A stretch of DNA of 64,000 bases. It comes from Diatrype stigma. Taxonomy: Eukaryota > Ascomycota > Sordariomycetes > Xylariales > Diatrypaceae. Positions 32,783-43,449 of this stretch are shown here, one piece after another. The position numbers and the translations under genes are program-made. The stretch's first letter is position 1, and each line of letters starts with the position of its first letter. The DNA is taken from the NCBI GenBank assembly GCA_022225965.2, contig JAKJXP020000040.1, forward strand, positions 310,001-374,000, read 5' to 3'. Under the pieces are notes generated by a model. The model was given only the letters and a program-made list of their open reading frames with translations, made no database searches and had not been told where the DNA came from.

Positions 32783-33032
32783 TATTATAGCCTACGGCCG
32801 AGCGAAGGAAATAGATACCTGAAGAGACTTCACAATGAGATTGTGAGGGTATTCAGCACTTTACACTTAGGCTTCCTTGCGTTGCTTTGGATGAAGACCA
32901 AATACGCGTTGAATGCCAGTATCAGTGGGTTGTGCAATTTGTTGTTTCTAGGAAAGCTAGAGCTAAGTGGGTGGTGGTATGGGATATAAGTAGGTATGTA
33001 GTAGGTAAGTGGCACCTGCCTATGGCATTACA
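32783..33032 (-). repeat. 5' LTR of the small retrotransposon
   Basis: 250-bp direct repeat matching 31526-31775 except one A/T difference near its inner end. Starts TGTAATGCC on the minus strand and is followed immediately by the primer-binding site. Confidence 0.92.
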
Positions 33033-33037
33033 AGGGA

Positions 33038-34492
33038 AGCAACACGCAAATACTGCTACTTGTGTCACCATACAAACTCGGTGTGTACGGAAGTAGTAGC
33101 GTTTGTTACTTGCTTGCCGATTTGCTAGTTTCAAATTCAGGTTCACTATAGTGAACCAAATCATCGATATCAGACCAGGTAGGTACTGTTTTCATGGCTG
33201 TGGATAATGCCTCAGACTCCAGAGTTGCTCTATGTGTATTGCGTATTTTACAGGTTGGCTAGAGCCCCTTTATATCTCCTATAACAGTACGCTCCTTTGA
33301 ATCTGGACCATTTTTACCTTTGTCAATTCTCATTATATCACTGACTACATCCAGTGACATTGCTCATCTGGTGCAGATAGGTGAACAAGCCAAACTATTG
33401 CCTATCATCTTTGGCGATCACTTTGATAACTAATCTTTTTGTGACACGAATCTTAGTGCAGGCTGAGAAGGTACTCGGGGATGAGCCTTGAGCCGAGGAC
33501 CCACGCATATGGGGGTATAATATCAAAGATACCTACGTAGGTGTCATAAAGTTACCCTCGAATATTTCTTTCCTAAACATCAAGTTCACGAGAAAGCCCT
33601 TGAAATGCATCCTCACTGCCAGAGCGGTGTAAAGTTACGTCAACGGCAAGCTGAGATGGCTTGGCGTGAGGGCATTCCGAAGATGGCGAGTACAACGCGG
33701 GAGTTGGCAGAACGTACAAGAAATAGGGGCTGAATGGATTGGATATGTTGGAATTGGCTCATGAAGAAGAGTATCATGAATAAAATCATCGAAGCCACCA
33801 CGAGAAGTCAACAAGGTCCCATTGTTGAAAACTAGCTTATCTGCTGCCGCCGTGCCGTTATTTCGTTGTATTCCAAGTCCATATATGATATATCAACCTC
33901 CTTGAAAGATAGGGGCATGTGTGTCGTAGAAGTTATGTTGGCAACTTGAAGTGGGCTGGTGGCACAGGGGTAAAAGTTACGACGTAGCGGGGCTGGAGGG
34001 GTTGAGCTAGCGCCACACCACACCACTCAGAGAGCTCCAGCACATCACCTAGACTGCTAGAAGCCTGCTAGACACTCTACGCGTGTGCTAATTGACTAAG
34101 TCAGGCTAATAGACCTCAAGACAGCGCTCCGACTGGCCAGATTCGAGGCTGGATGGAGCCCCCCGAGCTACCGAGTAACACACCGAGCTACATACAAGCA
34201 GGTACCTACTGGTACTATTACCGAAGCGGCGGGACCTGAAGATTCAAGTGTCAAGATCGAACGACGTTCAACTAGAACGTTTGGAAGTCGCAAGACGCCA
34301 GATCCCAACGCCAGATCTTACGACCATCTCCCGGTTTTTGACCCCCTCCACGCCCAGCCCGTCCATCCCGCCCATCCCGTCCTATCCCAGCGTCTCACTC
34401 GTACGAGATTGGCAACTACCTTAGCACCTGCACGAATTGTACCTGCGCACTCAACGAACGGGAAGGGATACATACGCACACCTCAAAGAGCC
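33038..34492. other. Intergenic/promoter region of HEM13
   Basis: 1.45 kb between the LTR element and HEM13. No coding region seen. The last 150 bp before the start codon are pyrimidine-rich (ccccctccacgcccagcccgtcc-like), typical of fungal housekeeping promoters. Confidence 0.5.
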
Positions 34493-35846
34493 ATGTCTCG
34501 GAGACGGCTAACCCAATTGCCATTGCCATGGCTGCGGCCACGAGCACGGATACCGCAATATAACTCGCCGTCTTTCCAACGATATTTCACATCCGGCGCA
34601 AACACCTCCAGATCTACCTCCGGCTTCGGCTCCCACTCTGCCCGAACCAAACTACTTACGATAGCAATTGCTGGAACACTATCGGTTACCGCTACAATCT
34701 ACACAATGGTGAGTCTCACTCGTCGATAGGCGGTATATCCTCAGAGCTGCAGAAGCGAGGAGACAACAAGGGGCTTGGGAAACTGTTGCTGACCGGTTAC
34801 AATCATCGTTGCCTTCCCCTCCTTAGGCCATACAACAACCCGTACAAATGGAGCCTAGGACCGTGGCCGACCTCGACGAGCGGACGAAGCGCGAGCAGGG
34901 CGTCGACGACCAGTCGCCGATGCGGCTGCGCATGGAGAAGTTCATCCGGGAGCAGCAGGAGGCCATTGTGTTCGCGCTCGAGCAGATAGACGGCAAGAGC
35001 TTCCAGCGCGACACGTGGACGCGGCCGCACGGCGGCGGGGGCCTGTCGTGCGTGCTGCAGGAGGGCAACGTGTTCGAGAAGGCCGGGGTCAACATCAGCG
35101 TGGTGTACGGCACGCTGCCCAAGGGCGCGGTCGACAAGATGCGGGTGAACCACCGGACCATCTCGGACGAGGAGCACCCGCTCGACTTCTACGCGCTGGG
35201 GCTGAGCCTGGTGCTGCACCCGCGCAACCCCATGGCGCCGACCGTCCACCTCAACTACCGCTACTTCGAGACGATGCGGGCCGACGGCACGCCCCAGGCC
35301 TGGTGGTTCGGCGGCGGCAGCGACCTGACGCCGAGCTACCTCTTCGACGAGGACGCCGTGCACTTCCACCGCGCGCTCAAGGAGGCCTGCGACAAGCACG
35401 ACAAGGCGTACTACCCGCGCTTCAAGCGGTGGTGCGACGAGTACTTCAACAACAAGCACCGGGGCGAGGCGCGCGGCGTCGGCGGCATCTTCTTCGACGA
35501 CCTGGACGCCAGCGAGTCCGACGCCGAGAACACCTTCGCCTTCGTCCAGGATTGCCTCAAGAGCTTCCTGCCCTCGTACCTGCCCATCGTCGAGCGCCGC
35601 AAGGACATGCCCTTCACCGAGAAGGAGAAGGAGTGGCAGCAGGTCCGCCGCGGCCGCTACGTCGAGTTCAACCTCGTCCACGACCGCGGCACCGCCTTCG
35701 GCCTCAACGTCCCCGGCTCCCGCGTCGAGAGCATCCTCATGAGCCTGCCCCTGACCGCCCAGTGGCGGTACATGTACGAGCCCGACCCCAAGAGCCGCGA
35801 GCAGCGCCTCCTCGACGTGCTGCAGAACCCCAAGGAATGGGTATGA
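34493..35846 (+). CDS. HEM13: Coproporphyrinogen III oxidase (oxygen-dependent)
   Basis: Two exons, 34493-34708 and 34827-35846, give 411 aa. The enzyme oxidatively decarboxylates coproporphyrinogen III to protoporphyrinogen IX in haem synthesis. Signatures are [15 protein letters not shown] at about residue 232, [12 protein letters not shown] followed by [15 protein letters not shown] (family signature), and [18 protein letters not shown]. The N-terminus is Arg-rich and amphipathic ([18 protein letters not shown]), like a mitochondrial presequence, followed by a hydrophobic segment [19 protein letters not shown]. This suggests import and anchoring in the mitochondrial envelope, whereas the S. 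cerevisiae enzyme is cytosolic. The start chosen is the ATG at 34493; the frame extends upstream only to a TTG. Exon 2 is very GC-rich, so long antisense and frame-shifted ORFs over it are shadows. Confidence 0.95.
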
Positions 35847-36389
35847 GTTCAACGACGGGTTGAAATGCACGGGCGGGTCAAAAATCTAATGTGGGAAAGT
35901 TTCAAGGGCGTCTTGGAGTAAAACTAGTGCTTGGTTATAAAAATAGGTCGAATTTACAGGTGTATATATTTGGACCATTCATAAATACAAAGAAAGCCAT
36001 TTTTGTATACAGGATTATGCTTTGTGTGTGTTTGTGGCTTTTGTACTGTACACCATCGAAACCCCTGAACGGTGTAGATCTTAAGTCTCTCGTTACATTC
36101 GGTCTCCATTATCCTCGGATGAGCACAACCTCCGGTCTCTTGTCAAAGGTAGGCAACAACATGAGCACGGCCAGAAGTGCAAGGTTTAAGGGGTCAGTCT
36201 TGGCATATATGCCATGTACTGCGGGGGGGTTTCACATCACCAACATGAAGAACAGTGCATTAGTGGCGCAGTTGACATATGCATACAACTCTTCTGGGGG
36301 ATCGGTGCTCTCCCACACCATGCCAACTTACAAATCCCTTTACTCAGTATCACGTCAACAGCTGGTTTCACTAGAGCTCTACTATCACG
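35847..36389. other. Intergenic region, no gene seen
   Basis: About 540 bp between HEM13 and the truncated orphan gene on the same strand. A frame at 35891-36436 has no motif and overlaps the next start codon; I do not call it. Confidence 0.45.
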
Positions 36390-38011
36390 ATGCCGACCAC
36401 CGGAAGCCCCCAAGAACTGACCCGAAGCACCGCTGAGATCTTAGAACATCTCGTACATGAGCTTTCGCGTTGCTCACATGATCTCGTTGAGGTTCAGAGA
36501 GCCACGATCGGGGAGAAACACCAAAACTGGGAAGATGAACTGGTCCCTAGACCACTCAATGCCAATGACGACTCCGTTTCGGTCCCTGGTGTGCTTCTTC
36601 CAACGCAGGGAAACATCCTCGAAACACTACGTGAGAGTTTCCTTTCTGTCTTCGGGGTATCTTCTGTCCTGAAGGATCAAAAGCTGCCCAGGTTTCATCT
36701 CCAGCGGGACTTGCCAGACCTAGGTCCCGAGCACACTTACTGGGGGCCCATGCCAGGAAACGACTTCCATATCAAGCCTTCTATCATCTACGACCGATCC
36801 GCTTGGTCTTCTTTGCTGCAATTCGCCCCTTCTAACGAGACCACACGAAGAACTCAGCCCTCCGTGATTCCGTTCGCACACCTTCGTCAGCACCCGTCTA
36901 TTCTTGCGGGCCCTACCTTGACAGTGGACGAGGCGGCATCGAAACTGCGAGCGGCTTGGCCTAGCACAACGATCAATTCCCCCAAGCGTCGCTTGTTAGG
37001 CTCACGGTTCACCGAGCCTAGCTCAGTTGAATATGCCATGTTCAGCTGGCTCGCATCACAAGACTTGAACTCGGAAGGAGTTGGTCTCAAGCTGCCGCTG
37101 CACCCCAGGGGTTACTTCATCTCGTCGGACGAGAAATTTGTACGGTGGCACTAGCCTTACCAATATATTGGGCTGTTGCTGGTGTTTTCTTAAGCGTGCA
37201 CTGATACCTCGGAAGCCATCGCACGAAGGCAAGATAGAGCCCTTTTTAGATACTTCCTTGTCTCCGAAGTCATCGACCAACACTTGGCAGCCTGCACAAA
37301 TTTGGTATGTATCAGGTACCTTATGACTTACGAGCTGTCATGGACAGTATTTGACATCTATTTAGGTCGTTTGCGTCTGCTGAAGAGCCATGGGTTCTGT
37401 CCTTCCCAATGATGGCCAGCATTCTTTGCTTGATGACAGACCCAAATAAACCGGATCTCAACGCCACGATGGACCATGTGGACCGAGATATATCATGGTG
37501 TATAGACTCATTCCAGGCAATTTGCCGCCTGAAAGGGCCTGCAGAGGGGGAAAGGGATCTCTCCTTCTCACTTGGAACGTACCCAGATTGTTGGATGTAC
37601 CTCTACTTCGTCCTCCACTTCTTCCACCCTGTCATGAGAGATGGCAGTAACACATTTGCCTCTTCCTCTGCCTCTTCCGGCTTGCGGTCTGATCGCCGAA
37701 CTTTGGAGACTGATGGTATCGGGTCCTTCCAAGAAGAGCGTATATTGATCAATATGCGAACTGCAATAGGGTCTAGTACCACTTCGTCGGTGAATCCCTC
37801 TCCCTCCACTGTTGGTATTTTCTTGACGGATTGTGGCCATCCACGTACCAATGCTGAAGAAAGGTATTGGAGCGAGCGGGGGATCGAGTCTCCTCCGAAA
37901 TATGCGGGTGTTACTTTGTTCCAAAACATCGTATTGAACCATATAAGTCAACCACCCCTCCAACGTACAACCCCCCCAACGCACAATGCTCTATACGCGA
38001 CGCGCCCATAA
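36390..38011 (+). pseudogene. Orphan gene truncated by a transposon insertion
   Basis: Three exons, 36390-37139, 37195-37304 and 37366-38011, join in phase (gtacgg...cttaag and gtatgt...atttag introns) to give 501 codons. Conserved-looking segments include GPEHTYWGPMPGNDFHIKPS, the Trp-rich TWQPAQIWSFASAEEPWVLSFP, and GTYPDCWMYLYFVLHFFHPVM. I do not recognise the family. The frame ends in TAA exactly where the Fot1/pogo-like element begins (terminal inverted-repeat-like ataactacccccc). The last 20 or so codons are Pro/Thr-rich and unlike the rest. I infer that the real 3' end was displaced or lost. The fragment at 39901-40117 could be its tail, but this is unproven. Confidence 0.55.
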
Positions 38012-39809
38012 CTACCCCCCGCCTTTAATAATAATATATACCGACTTTTCGAAAGCGTATTAGGAAAATAAACCTATCTTTGTATTCTTCATTTTTTAAC
38101 ATTTTTAACGATATAATTCGCGCTATACAAAATTAAGCCCTTAAGGCAATTAACGAAATTCTAAAAAAGAAATCCTTTAACGTCGCATTTAAAAATAACT
38201 ACGTCGAACGTACTTATTTAAAACGAAAAATCGAAAATATACGGACCCGTAAAAAAAATGCCAGCGGCATTAAAAAGTTTTTAATTAAATGAAAGCTTTT
38301 TTAATTAAGTGGCTTATTATTTAAGGCAATTTAAGTTATATACCGCCGTATGTTCGATTTCGGCATTTCGCATAACGCCTTTTAATTAATTTTAAGAGTT
38401 TTTAAATATTAGGAAAAAAATAAATAACCCGATTTTTAAAGCGCCATTTCGAAACTCGAATTATTAAAGGCGTTACGTTTAATTATAAACGCTTAAATGG
38501 CGCTTTTTTAAAAACCTATAAAGCCTTATTCGATTAATTAACCTTATTCGAAATAAAGCGAATAATCGAATAAAATAAGGTTAATATAAACGAAATAAAA
38601 ATAATAAAAAAAGTAAAAAATAACTTTCTGGTTTTTAAAAATGCCCTTAAAAACGATTTTTTAAAAATACTTATAAGCGCTAATAAATTTTAATTATTAT
38701 ATATATTAATACCGACGGCCGTACGTTTTTGTAATTATTTTAACGGCAAAAACGTTTAATAATAATAATTTAATAATTATTTTAATAATTACGAAAACTA
38801 ATATTTTATTATATCGCTTAACGGTTAAACGAATATCGAAATCGAATTTAAATGGCTAAAGAAAATATTTATTTCGCATATTAAGCCTTTTTATTTTAAT
38901 TAATAAAAATTCATTAACCTTAATAAGTATAATAACCATATTTTCCAAAAATTGATAATTTTTCATTTTTTTAAATAATATTTACGTATTATATTTTCCG
39001 GCATATAGCTTTTATGCGTAATAACCGTTTAACGTTAAGATATTTTCTTACCTTAAGCGTTGCTTTCGTTTTTAATTCCGTAAGAGGTGCTTTAAAAAGG
39101 CTTCGAAAGCAATCGATAAAAATAACTTTCTTTAAGTACTTACGAAGGCCTAAAAGAATACGTTTTCGATTTTAGAGTTTATTAAAACGGGCTTTCGGAC
39201 GAATGGTTTATGGCTTATTTCGAAAAAAACGGCTTTAAATAATAAGTTCGTTAAAAAAGAGCCGTATAACATACGAACAACGGCGAAAAAAACGAAGCTT
39301 GCAGTTATTTCCTTTAATTTCCTAAATTTCATGGCTAAAATAACTATTAAAACGCCTAAATCCTTTAAAAACGTCGGAAATTTATAATAAAAACTATTAA
39401 AATTCGACCTTAATTTCGATAAAGCAATTGCTTATTTATTGTTTTATAAATTAAACAAATCCCTTAATATTATAACCTTCGATTATATAATAAGCGAATA
39501 ATAAAACGAATAATTACTTATGGCTTTAAAAAACGCAAAGTCGAAAGAAAGGAAAAAGGTTATTTCCGATCTTAACGCAGCTTTTATTAAGCTTTACGAT
39601 ATTGCTAAAATAAAGAAAGAAATAAAGGCACTTATCTTTTAAACTATTTGCGTTACTTAGTAATAAAAAGTTTAAATCGAAAAAAAAAGCGAAAAAGAAA
39701 GTAATAAAAAAGGAAAAGTTATAATTAAATTATAAAAGATTTAAATTAATTAACTTAATTCTTCGCTGAAATATAATAAGTTAAAATTTAAAAAGGGGGG
39801 GTTATAATG
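38010..39809 (+). mobile_element. RIP-degraded Fot1/pogo-type (Tc1/mariner superfamily) DNA transposon
   Basis: 1.8 kb, extremely AT-rich, many stops. On the plus strand conceptual translation still shows the helix-turn-helix start (ALKAINEI ... ERTYLKRKIENIRTRKK). Near the 3' end it shows a tail resembling the end of the DDE domain (KNTFSILEFIKTGFRTNGL; compare the usual NI-SAF-x-TGL-x-P). The ends look like degenerate inverted repeats: ataactaccccccgccttt at about 38009 and, reverse-complemented, ataaccccccctttt at about 39808, each next to a TA. C-to-T/G-to-A bias and loss of CpA fit RIP. No functional protein remains. Confidence 0.72.
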
Positions 39810-39900
39810 CTTTCGAAAGCGCACTAAGCGTTAGGGAGGTTATACGTTAAAGGGATGGTTAACTTAGATGTTTAAAAGGGCAAATGGGATCTGTGCTTAG

Positions 39901-40117
39901 ATCATGTGGACAGGCAACTTGAGACCAAGGTGCGGACATCATGCCCCTGTTAGCCACTCCTATTGGACTCGGAGACTGACCAAAACAACATCAGATATAC
40001 GTCAGTCTAGCAGACCGACATGCTAATAGGATCGATGTATCCATAACAGAGTCCATTCTGAAGGACATATTCGCGACTCTACAGCTCTTCGCCCAGTTCC
40101 GGAGACATATGGCTTAA
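39901..40117 (+). pseudogene. C-terminal gene fragment (orphan)
   Basis: Non-RIP island right of the pogo element. The pieces 39901-39929 and 39995-40117 read in one phase across a 65-bp intron (gtgcgg...ctgacc...catcag). They encode DHVDRQLETK then IYVSLADRHANRIDVSI and TESILKDIFATLQLFAQF to a TAA. Codon character is good and the splice signals canonical, but no start or upstream domain is present. It is probably the tail of a gene broken by transposition, perhaps the one at 36390-38011. Confidence 0.4.
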
Positions 40118-40818
40118 GTTCCGCTCTCTATCCGCAAAATACGGAAAGAATGGGAAAAAAACATACGAAGAACTATATTTCCAAATGTTTAACCGGTTTA
40201 ATAAATACGACTAAAGTATTAAGTAACGTAATTTATTATAACCAAGCCCTTTAATAAATGAATTACAATAACTGCAACCAGTATTTTAAATTTAATGAAT
40301 TAAAGTTACGTAATTGCAATTAAATTATAATAACGTTATATTAGTTATAATATTTAAATCGAATTAAAATAAAGGCATATATAATGGTCGTATAGCGGAT
40401 TTTTAACGTTTATTTGGCATATTCGAAGCATATTATTAATAATCCTGCTTAATGGAAAATTCCGAAATACATTATTAATAGCCCTGCTTAATAAAAGGTT
40501 TTAACCTATACTTGGTAACCCCCTTACTGGCAACGGCAACCTCCCTTTTTGGCAACCCCTTTTCTGGCAACCCCCTTTCCGGCAAACCCCCCCCCAGCCT
40601 TTACTTTGACCTTACTAGCCCCTATAATCCTTAATGTGGCGGTATATATTAGCCACAATTACCAGCCATTATAACCTGCCACCAGTTACGTAACCAAGGG
40701 AAGTTATCGTAAATTGCGTTACAGGTTGCGCAATTTCGAAAAATCCCGAATGGATAAATTGCAGAGGGTGGTGGACACCAAATGGTGGACATTACGTTGC
40801 ACAGGTTGCGTTGCTTGA
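40118..40818. other. AT-rich relic followed by tandem GGCAAC-rich stretch
   Basis: 40140-40510 is RIP-like AT-rich DNA, with a doubled phrase (cattattaataatcctgcttaat / cattattaatagccctgcttaat). 40520-40600 has repeated (t/c)ggcaaccccctt units. 40680-40830 is rich in ggttgcg/gcgcaattt strings that could form hairpins. No gene. Confidence 0.5.
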
Positions 40819-41007
40819 CACCCTGAACACGACCAAGTTGCGTTGTTGCGCAATTGGGATAGGATCATCTCGCACATCGACCAGCATCACAGCAACCTGC
40901 TCAATAGAATCCGCGCGAAGGAGGAAGAAATCAAGGGTCTCCAGCAAAGTGTGAGTCCTATTCAGTCAATCACTTTGTAACGTTCTCAGGATAAAACACC
41001 ATATTGA
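40819..41007 (+). pseudogene. Possible C-terminal coding fragment
   Basis: An open stretch 40819-40950 encodes a charged helical segment (LLRNWDRIISHIDQHHSNLL, RIRAKEEEIKGLQQS). It is followed by a canonical 39-bp gtgagt...ttctcag intron-like sequence and a short end DKTPY-stop at 40990-41007. It resembles the C-terminal helix of fungal membrane or STAND-type proteins, but nothing diagnostic is present. Upstream is blocked by stops. Low confidence. Confidence 0.3.
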
Positions 41008-42443
41008 TGCAACCCAGTTGTCGAACCTTGTCATGGTACTGGACCGCGCTCGATCCATAGGAGGAGGGAATCTTGGGCGGTGGCTCGGGGCTCTCGCGGC
41101 CCTCGCCGCTTTTCAACTTCCCCTGGGGTCCATTCTCGTGAGCGGCCCCCCTCTTCCGTATGAAAATAACTAAACATAGTGCTGCAGCGTTGGCTCCAAT
41201 AGAACAAGGATGGAGATGGCTTACATTGAGATCGGACGGCCTGCTACCCATTGGGTATAGGCCCCAGATTTGTCACTGTATAACAGTAGGGGCTAGAAAG
41301 GAGAGGAGAATCTGGGTTGCCTGATCAGGTCAACTATGGCTAGGGGGCGCGTCATCATTTCGATCCTCTCCTACGTAGATACTGCGACCCGTATACTCAA
41401 CCTATTAATTAGCTGGATGCGACGAGAATTACATCTCTGTGATGGGTACGAATCTCGATCAACCCATCGAGACGTATTCCGACAAGTCAGCTGGATGTCT
41501 TCCTAACTCTTACACCCAGACTCCAGTATGCCAGTCGGCAACTTGGAAGGCCAATGATGAGATTTGTGCCTACCATTTCAAGGCAACAAGAGGCAAATGG
41601 ATACCACATCACCTACATCAGCTTCATGCAAGCTTTCCAAGGTTTTTGCTGAGATTAGTGAAATAATCGGCACCCTTGATACTACTCTGACCGGGCATAT
41701 ATGCGGCGGTATACATGCAGCCCAGCCACCAATCACACTCTTCGGCGACGAAGCGAGGCTATCCACGGCATTCTTAAATATCAATAGTCTTGTGACGTGT
41801 AGTGGCGGCTTTTATACACACCCTTACCATCCTTCGCCCAGTAAATCTGTGAATGCGGGATGGATGGTAACCGTAAGTCACACGTAGTTGTTGGAGTATT
41901 GCATGTATCTATTAGATGCAAGCATAGAAGTTAGGAGCTGCGCCTTCTACATTGGTGATCAGGGGGGTGATCAAAACAATATCGCAATATGATGCGATTG
42001 ACTCATTGCATTGATATGTCAAATTATGGTCTTCCATTGGTCCATATTCGAGGCCAGCAACGCTTGCAATGTGGTAGAAGTCCATTGGCCGCAACATGAA
42101 CTGCACTCAGACTTCCGCGAAGGCAAAATTCCCCGTTTGACTTGAGAAGAGGAATTTCAAGTGTATGGCGCACCTAGCATACGTCAGACATGACAATTCC
42201 TATCCCAACTGCTATATCTGAATGTACAGGCTCAACGTCAAATGATGATGGCTGAAGCACGGAAGTGGTAATGTCTTATAAGACTTCTTTCCTATTGCTA
42301 TATAATCAAATGGGTTTCTTCATTTAACTATTCCTGAAATTTTCTTGTCTACGACTACCTATGCACCATTACCTTCTCTTGCGGCTCACCAAGCTCGCCA
42401 GCCTTGTGTTGTTATATTGAGTTAGAGTTCCAAATCTGTCTAG
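41008..42443. other. Island of normal-GC DNA without a firm gene
   Basis: 1.4 kb of un-RIPed sequence. Frames at 41251-40970 (-), 41439-41666 (+) and 41564-41887 (+) are open and not absurd in composition, but show no motif or consistent splicing. They may be decayed gene pieces. Confidence 0.4.
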
Positions 42444-43278
42444 ATGGCACGGGAACCGCAGCCGGACGAGGAAAACCAGTTGAATGCTACCTCAGACGGG
42501 GACGGCACAAATTCGTGTGGGCGGGTTCGGTATCTGGATGAACTTGTCATAGCCGGGAAGACCGAACTGCTCCATGCAGACGCCAAGGGTCATACAGTAT
42601 TGAATCTGGCGACACTGCAGCGCATGATACTTTTTCAGCTACAGGTTAAGATCATAAATGCAGTCCGCCCCTTGGTTGAGAGACGCTTTGGCAGTGGCAA
42701 TCCCCTTGAGGGTAAAGAGCTTAGAGGAACTATGGCTGACTATGGTAACTGGCACCCGAGTGAATGTGACGTATACAGCTGCTTTGGATGGTAGGCTTAC
42801 ATTTCTGCACATTACAGTACAAGCGGTGCGGGATTGGGAAATGATGGCCGATTATGAGCTGAAAGCTGCAGGGGACAAGGCACGGGACCCATTCTGCATC
42901 AACAGCAAATGGGGTTTGATCTCAAAAGTAATGAACGATGCTTCTTTGAGTGCCGAGGGTGTGAGATACGGGAGATGGACATTGAATGAAGCGACAGGAA
43001 CCTTTAACCAAAGGAACATCGTGAATAAAGATCGCAGTTTCAAGAAATTTGCCATCAGATTCGCCACGGCCATGTTCGGCGGTATCGCACTCATAGGGCC
43101 GATGCTGCTTATGGTCTTGCATAAGGATAGGACCACTAATTTGGCGACCACATCGACCGCCGTCTTCCTCTTCGCCGTCATTATATCTATCTATTTGGAT
43201 GGAAACCCCCAAGTAATTGTCGGAACCGTGGCTGCTTACGCTGCCGTGTTGGTTGTTTTTGTCGGGGGTCTTGAGTGA
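42444..43278 (+). CDS. DUF6594-type integral membrane protein
   Basis: Two exons, 42444-42744 and 42818-43278, join in phase (GACTATG / TACAAGC) to give 253 aa. The soluble N-terminal part includes LNLATLQRMILFQLQVKIINAV and, across the junction, DYVQAVRDWEMMADYEL. The C-terminus has three membrane segments: FATAMFGGIALIGPMLLMVLH, TSTAVFLFAVIISIYL and VGTVAAYAAVLVVFVGGL. The GGxALIxPMLxMxLH and AAYAAVLVVFVG blocks are those I associate with the fungal DUF6594 family, of unknown function, expanded in many ascomycetes. The gene is intact although it sits between two RIP-mutated blocks and ends only about 20 bp before the AT-rich DNA resumes. The N-terminus is shorter than in most family members. 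Confidence 0.8.
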
Positions 43279-43449
43279 TGCTTAACTAAAGAATTCTTAA
43301 ATATGACATAAGCATTAATTAAAGAACTAGAAAATAATTAGGCTTATTTATTAGTTTATATAAGAAATTAATATTTTAAATAAAGCTTAATTAATTATTA
43401 ATGTTATAATTTTTTTAATATTCTTAGATTTATTAAGATTTATGTATTT

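Larger units (their letters stand above)
31526..33032 (-). mobile_element. Complete 1.5-kb non-autonomous LTR retrotransposon (TRIM/LARD-like)
   Basis: All structural hallmarks can be read directly. Two 250-bp LTRs (33032-32783 and 31775-31526 in minus-strand order) differ at one base. A 5-bp target-site duplication AGGGA lies at 31521-31525 and 33033-33037. A tRNA-primer-binding-type sequence TGGTAGCATTTCC starts directly after the 5' LTR at 32782. A purine tract AAAGGGGGGG lies directly before the 3' LTR. LTRs start TGTAATGCC and end ..TATA rather than TG..CA. The 1007-bp interior has no reverse transcriptase, integrase or protease, only one 176-codon ORF, so mobility must rely on another element. 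The near-identical LTRs and absence of RIP indicate a recent insertion. Confidence 0.9.

Noticed and set aside
31573..33015. Two identical 61-codon minus-strand ORFs (31573-31758 and 32830-33015)
   Set aside because: They are identical because they lie in the two LTRs; no coding evidence.
34803..35870. 355-codon minus-strand ORF over HEM13, plus the 282-codon shifted frame
   Set aside because: Shadow frames of the very GC-rich coproporphyrinogen oxidase exon; composition only, no domain.
31768..39808. Similarity of cattacaaccccccctttaaa (31768) to the right end of the pogo relic (39808, reverse complement)
   Set aside because: Considered as a shared transposon terminus. The 31.8-kb site is fully explained as purine tract plus LTR start, so I treat the likeness as coincidence, though not excluded.
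41439..41887. Two overlapping plus-strand ORFs (41439-41666 and 41564-41887)
   Set aside because: No domain and no splice path joining them in frame.
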